Below, piece by piece: positions 63,005 through 64,000 of a DNA stretch of 64,000 bases. The stretch spans positions 868,001 to 932,000 of the forward strand of contig NZ_QZMS01000011.1 in NCBI RefSeq assembly GCF_003614885.1, read 5' to 3'. This DNA is from Photobacterium salinisoli (GTDB lineage: Bacteria; Pseudomonadota; Gammaproteobacteria; Enterobacterales; Vibrionaceae). Position 1 is the first letter of the stretch, and each line of letters starts with the position of its first letter. The notes under the pieces are model-generated. The model ran no database searches. It was not told the origin of the DNA and saw only the letters and a program-made list of their open reading frames with translations. The translations under genes were made by a program, and so were the position numbers.

Positions 63005-63580
63005 ATGGAAAAGGTTCTTCAGCAACAAACAGTTAAACCAAAGATACTGATAGGCGCATCAGGTTCTGTGGATATCATGCTGCTGCCAAAATACTTACAG
63101 GCCATTAAAGGGGGAATAGACTGTCATTTGACCGTCCTGATGACGCCGACAGCAGAAACATTCATACCGGCATCCAGTATGGCACTGTATTGTGACCGGG
63201 TGATCGCGGGTGAGCATCCCCGGGACTGGCCGACAGATAAACCTTCCCGGATTGTTGCCGATCATGATGTGTTGTTTGTGATGCCAGCGACAGCAAACAC
63301 CCTCGCGACTGCAGCACAGGGTGGTGCAACCAACCGGCTCACCACTGTGATTCTGACGGCAGATTTCCCAGTGTACTTTTTGCCTGTGATGGGCGCTGTA
63401 ATGTGGAAAAAGCCAGCAGTGCAACGCAATGTCCAGCAACTGCGTGAAGACGGTTATGATGTCGTTGAGCCAGTCTGGCACGAGAACTTTGATGCGTCGC
63501 TCAATCGTATGGTTGGCCATCCTTCGTTACCGGCACCTGAAGCTGTGGTTGGCCTGTTACAGGGGGCGCTGGAAAAATAA
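63005..63580 (+). CDS. hlmF: HlmF-like flavin decarboxylase (PPC-DC/EpiD family)
   Basis: A 191-residue flavoprotein of the phosphopantothenoylcysteine decarboxylase family. Motifs: IGASGSVDIML near the start, MPATANTLAT (the PxxANT motif) and PVMGAVMWKKPAVQRNVQQL (PxMxxxMW). In holomycin synthesis HlmF is proposed to oxidatively decarboxylate the C-terminal cysteine to an enethiol, by analogy with EpiD. ATG 63005 has AAGGA 8 bases upstream. A 78-base gap separates it from the phosphoesterase gene. Confidence 0.92.
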   Translation: MEKVLQQQTVKPKILIGASGSVDIMLLPKYLQAIKGGIDCHLTVLMTPTAETFIPASSMALYCDRVIAGEHPRDWPTDKPSRIVADHDVLFVMPATANTLATAAQGGATNRLTTVILTADFPVYFLPVMGAVMWKKPAVQRNVQQLREDGYDVVEPVWHENFDASLNRMVGHPSLPAPEAVVGLLQGALEK

Positions 63581-63648
63581 CCGGTATTCAGCCGTGCAGG
63601 CAGAGGCAGAGATCCCAAACGCATTTGACGTACATTTGTTTGCTGCCT

Positions 63649-64000
63649 TCACGCTTCTTTGATGATCAGATCGGCAGGCCGGGTCTGCTTAAATGTTTCT
63701 GCCTGCCGGCGAATCCAATCGCTGAATAACCTGACTTTTTCACGTTTAAAGAAACCTTCCGGCGCACACAGGTAATAACTGTAATCGGGTCGAACCGCAA
63801 TGTTACCGATACGTACCAGGGTGCCATCTTCGACAAATCTGTGAGCCAGGCTGTGCCGGGCCAGTGCGACCCCTTGTACTGCCAACGCTCCTTCAAGCAC
63901 ATAGTTGGCGCCATCGTAAACCAATGAGGTGGAACCGCCTTTAACGCCAACAATCGACATCCATCGCTCCCAGTCCATATCCGGCAGAAGGTCACCTATC
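63649..64000 (-). CDS. LysR-type regulator, C-terminal part (cut by window)
   Basis: The last about 115 residues of a LysR effector-binding domain: GDLLPDMDWERWMSIVGV, LVYDGANYVLEGALAVQGVALARHSLAHRFVEDGTLVRIG, and PEGFFKREKVRLFSDWIRRQ. Motif order is that of GcvA-like regulators. It is open to the right edge of the window and convergent with hlmF; whether it controls the cluster cannot be seen. Confidence 0.85.
   Translation of the reverse strand, partial: IGDLLPDMDWERWMSIVGVKGGSTSLVYDGANYVLEGALAVQGVALARHSLAHRFVEDGTLVRIGNIAVRPDYSYYLCAPEGFFKREKVRLFSDWIRRQAETFKQTRPADLIIKEA

Noticed and set aside
1..64000. tRNA, rRNA or CRISPR arrays
   Set aside because: I looked for clover-leaf ends with TTCRANTC arms and for regularly spaced direct repeats and saw none, although I cannot run a covariance search.

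Overview
This window reads as a chromosome segment of a marine gammaproteobacterium of the Vibrionaceae. My best guess is a Photobacterium close to P. galatheae / P. halotolerans. That guess rests on an almost complete holomycin-type dithiolopyrrolone gene cluster at the right end, because holomycin production is known from that lineage, and on the mix of enteric/vibrio-like genes (yjfIJKLM, betT, assimilatory nitrate genes). It was made by reading alone; no database was searched.

Layout. 1-8.1 kb: the end of a peptide deformylase gene, a small lipoprotein, two GNAT acetyltransferases, a three-gene MacB-like ABC export system, and the AzlCD amino-acid exporter. Two gene remnants lie here: an Omp85-like C-terminus and a LysR N-terminus. 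8.4-16.4 kb: a PliG-like lysozyme inhibitor, a small membrane protein, an acyltransferase, a PHB-depolymerase-like esterase, an MFS/LysR divergent pair and a LysR/VOC divergent pair. 16.5-26.1 kb: BetT, then a yjfIJ-channel-yjfKLM operon (PspA-type membrane stress genes with a potassium-channel-like gene inserted), an unknown membrane-anchored protein, and a LysR/EamA pair.

26.2-36.8 kb: a nitrate assimilation locus, nasA-cobA-ANTAR regulator followed by nrtABC-nirBD. Both halves are preceded by a leader with a terminator hairpin and ANTAR-type hexaloops, so the encoded ANTAR protein probably works as an antiterminator at two points. A small protein and a chemotaxis receptor follow.

39.5-45.3 kb: a mobile island. 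It holds two gene cassettes with recognisable attC sites but no integrase (an AbiTii protein and a HEPN-domain protein, both defence-like), a broken IS110 transposase, an aac(3)-I gene with an internal stop, IS3-family ends in direct orientation on both sides, and two inverted copies of a structured intergenic repeat, one of them inside the IS110 gene.

45.4-51 kb: a DUF1007/NicO metal transport pair, a LysR/alkylsulfatase pair and a DUF2938 membrane protein. 51-64 kb: an ArsR-rhodanese fusion regulator and a DHA2 exporter that share the operator ATTCAAT-N6-ATTGAAT, then the biosynthetic operon hlmE-D-C-B-A-G, a metallophosphoesterase and hlmF. In this pathway the NRPS HlmE (Cy-A-T) activates and joins two cysteines; HlmB, HlmD and HlmF oxidise and decarboxylate the intermediate; HlmC is the thioesterase, HlmA acylates holothin, and HlmG is a globin of unsettled role. 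The dithiol oxidase HlmI is not in the window. A partial LysR gene runs off the right edge.
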